Below, in pieces: positions 15,827-17,049 of a stretch of 17,049 bases of DNA (its first letter is position 1; each line of letters begins with the position of its first letter). The stretch comes from Verrucomicrobiales bacterium (GTDB taxonomy: Bacteria; Verrucomicrobiota; Verrucomicrobiia; Verrucomicrobiales; DEV007), in contig NZSO01000024.1 of the NCBI GenBank assembly GCA_002696885.1, positions 1-17,049 of the forward strand. The letters are read 5' to 3'. The notes under the pieces were generated by a model. That model made no database searches, was not told the origin of the DNA, and saw nothing but the letters and a program-made list of their open reading frames with translations. A program made the translations under genes and the position numbers.

Positions 15827-16723
15827 TTATCGCACTTCCGCCGTCTTTTCCGCATAAACCCGATAAGTTTGCTTACCGACTGATATCAGGAACCTTCCTT
15901 CATTAACATTAGGCCCTCTTTTATTGTAGTTGAGATACGTTACAACCCTTAACCACTCTTCAGGATCACTGACTACAACTTTCCTTCCAGGCATTCTGGC
16001 AGCTGCAATAATCGCAGAAAGTGTTTTTGCATCCTTACCAGGATCTTTTACAGCTATCAATTTCTGACCTTGTAAGACAGTTAATCTTCTTACTTGGGAA
16101 GGATTAACAAATTCTGCAGATAGGATTCCCATAGCCTCTTTATTGACAGGCATCGTGCGAGAGAGTTCTAACACCAAAGTTACTGCCTCTCGAAAACTAT
16201 CGGGGTATTGAGAAAAAGAAATTAGAGGAGATGTATGAACAGATCTCCCATTATTTGATGATACACCAATTCTCAATTTTTCTTCATTAATTGAGGATCT
16301 GGCAAAGTTTGAATTATCGGCGAATAAAATCTTCTTCTCTCTTCCTAAGGACAATAGATTTTCACCTATTTGATTTGGAAATTTTGAAATGTATTTCACA
16401 ACATAGGGTGATGCGTTAACTCCAGAGATTACTTTTTTTTCTAAAACCCAACAACTGCCGTCCGATTGAAGATCTATTGCTGTTAGGCCGCTACGTTTAG
16501 CATGCTCAATTATCAGCCACATTGAGTCTGCATCAACTTTACCCTCCTTGCTTTTTTTCAACAATTCTTCAACAGAGGGTATCCTAGGACTTGCTTTCTG
16601 AACTTTATTTTCTTTATTAACGTCTTGCCCTTTTTTATTTATTGATCGACCACCATCATTCTGTGAAAACACTAAAACTGTTGCACATAATGTAGATATT
16701 AGGATAAGAAATACTAACCGCAT
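15827..16723 (-). CDS. Exported protein of unknown function
   Basis: The ATG at 16723 gives 298 residues with a normal signal peptide (1-21, ending VLVFSQ); a TTG seven codons upstream (16744) is possible but would put seven residues before the signal. After the signal comes a polar Lys/Asn/Gln-rich stretch (about 22-45), then a compact mixed alpha/beta body. Recognisable segments are IPSVEELLKKSKEG, AIDLQSDGSCWVLEKK, a region ending LSRTMPVNKEAMGILSAEF, RRLTVLQGQKLIAVKDPG, and a C-terminal YNKRGPNVNEGRFLISVGKQ. No catalytic motif or known domain was recognised. It is the first gene of a minus-strand unit with the tricorn protease 87 bases downstream, and divergent from a probable isomerase, so a role in envelope protein turnover is a guess from context only. 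Confidence 0.75.
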   Translation of the reverse strand: MRLVFLILISTLCATVLVFSQNDGGRSINKKGQDVNKENKVQKASPRIPSVEELLKKSKEGKVDADSMWLIIEHAKRSGLTAIDLQSDGSCWVLEKKVISGVNASPYVVKYISKFPNQIGENLLSLGREKKILFADNSNFARSSINEEKLRIGVSSNNGRSVHTSPLISFSQYPDSFREAVTLVLELSRTMPVNKEAMGILSAEFVNPSQVRRLTVLQGQKLIAVKDPGKDAKTLSAIIAAARMPGRKVVVSDPEEWLRVVTYLNYNKRGPNVNEGRFLISVGKQTYRVYAEKTAEVR

Positions 16724-16765
16724 AATTCGTAAAAAATCACTCAACTATAAACCCTCAAAGCAACA
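16724..16765. promoter_or_regulatory. Short divergent gap between the unknown exported gene and the probable isomerase gene
   Basis: Only 42 bases separate the two divergent ATGs, so the promoters must overlap each other or the coding starts. A TATAAA at 16746-16751 on the plus strand is the only box-like sequence; no paired -35 element is evident. Confidence 0.25.
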
Positions 16766-17049
16766 ATGCCACTTACTATAAATGGAGAATCTGTTGATGA
16801 TGGCCTTCTCGATGCAGAATTTAGCCAAATAAAAGCACATTTTGAACAACAGGCCAATGTTTCTTGCTGTGAACGGGATGATGAATTTATGGGTTATGCC
16901 AAGGATAATTTAATAGCCAGAGTTCTGCTCGCTCAAAAAGCAAAAGAATCAATCCCTGACCCGGACTCGAAAGATGTAGATGAGCACCTTGAAAAACTCA
17001 TCGAAGAAAATGGCGGCAAAGAATCTTTTTATTTCAAACTTGGAATTGC
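16766..17049 (+). CDS. Probable peptidyl-prolyl cis-trans isomerase (parvulin/SurA-type), N-terminal part
   Basis: An open frame from ATG 16766 runs 94 codons to the right edge without a stop. The start INGESVDDGLLDAEFSQIK and the later DNLIARVLLAQKAKE, VDEHLEKLIEENGGKESFYFKLG pattern match the N-terminal chaperone domain of SurA/PrsA/PpiC-type proteins, in which 'vNGe.I......e......' is followed by a 'li...Ll.q.a' helix and a 'gG.e.f...L' turn. No signal peptide is present, so this copy may be cytoplasmic. The catalytic rotamase domain would lie beyond the window, and the assignment cannot be confirmed without it. Confidence 0.55.
   Translation, partial: MPLTINGESVDDGLLDAEFSQIKAHFEQQANVSCCERDDEFMGYAKDNLIARVLLAQKAKESIPDPDSKDVDEHLEKLIEENGGKESFYFKLGI

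Noticed and set aside
16724..16744. TTG start at 16744 for the unknown exported gene
   Set aside because: The ATG at 16723 directly begins the hydrophobic signal peptide, while the TTG adds a poor extension.
1..17049. CRISPR arrays, tRNA or rRNA genes, insertion sequences, toxin-antitoxin or phage-defence genes
   Set aside because: None was found when reading both strands; no regular spaced repeats, cloverleaf-like sequences or transposase motifs are present.

Overview
The window looks like chromosomal DNA from a PVC-group bacterium, most likely a low-GC (probably aquatic or marine) member of the Verrucomicrobiota; Planctomycetota is the alternative. The main reason is the pairing of a large cytochrome-c/DUF1549/DUF1553 ("PSD1") protein with a DUF1501 protein, next to several secreted sulfatases, a tricorn-type S41 protease and a repeat-rich secreted protein. 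The DNA is AT-rich throughout, intergenic gaps are short, and almost no gene has a Shine-Dalgarno sequence before its start. No rRNA, tRNA, CRISPR array, transposase or integrase was seen, and no gene-free stretch exceeds 300 bases (the longest, 166 bases, is 1454-1619).

Layout. (1) 1-1453, minus strand: two surface-polysaccharide genes, a polysaccharide pyruvyl transferase-like protein cut by the window edge and a family 25 glycosyltransferase. (2) 1620-5940, minus strand: the PSD1 cytochrome gene followed by DUF1501, a standard PVC pair. (3) 6034-12361, plus strand, divergent from the pair: six co-directional genes with gaps of 0-87 bases, encoding a secreted alpha/beta-hydrolase esterase with C-terminal beta-repeat domains, a small single-pass membrane protein, an iduronate-2-sulfatase-like sulfatase, a SnoaL/NTF2-like protein, an arylsulfatase-like sulfatase and a secreted or membrane-anchored helical-repeat protein. 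(4) 12380-15739, minus strand, convergent with block 3: a tricorn-protease homologue. (5) 15827-16723, minus strand: an exported protein of unknown function. (6) 16766-17049, plus strand: the start of a probable parvulin/SurA-type peptidyl-prolyl isomerase, cut by the right edge.

Working together (inference): the divergent blocks 2 and 3 form a plausible unit for degrading a sulfated and acylated extracellular glycan. Two sulfatases would desulfate, the esterase would remove acyl groups, and the PSD1/DUF1501 pair would act in the cell envelope in a role that is still unproven. No glycoside hydrolase, transporter or sulfatase-maturing enzyme lies in the window, so the unit is incomplete as seen. 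The tricorn protease, the unknown exported protein and the isomerase look like envelope or protein-quality functions.

The points most worth a second look are an in-frame stop that separates the esterase from a membrane-anchor-like reading frame, a G8 tract inside the PSD1 gene, a 14-bp perfect inverted repeat beside a palindrome ahead of the tricorn gene, an eight-copy helical repeat protein, and an NTF2-like gene in an unexpected setting. None of them amounts to proof of a new system.
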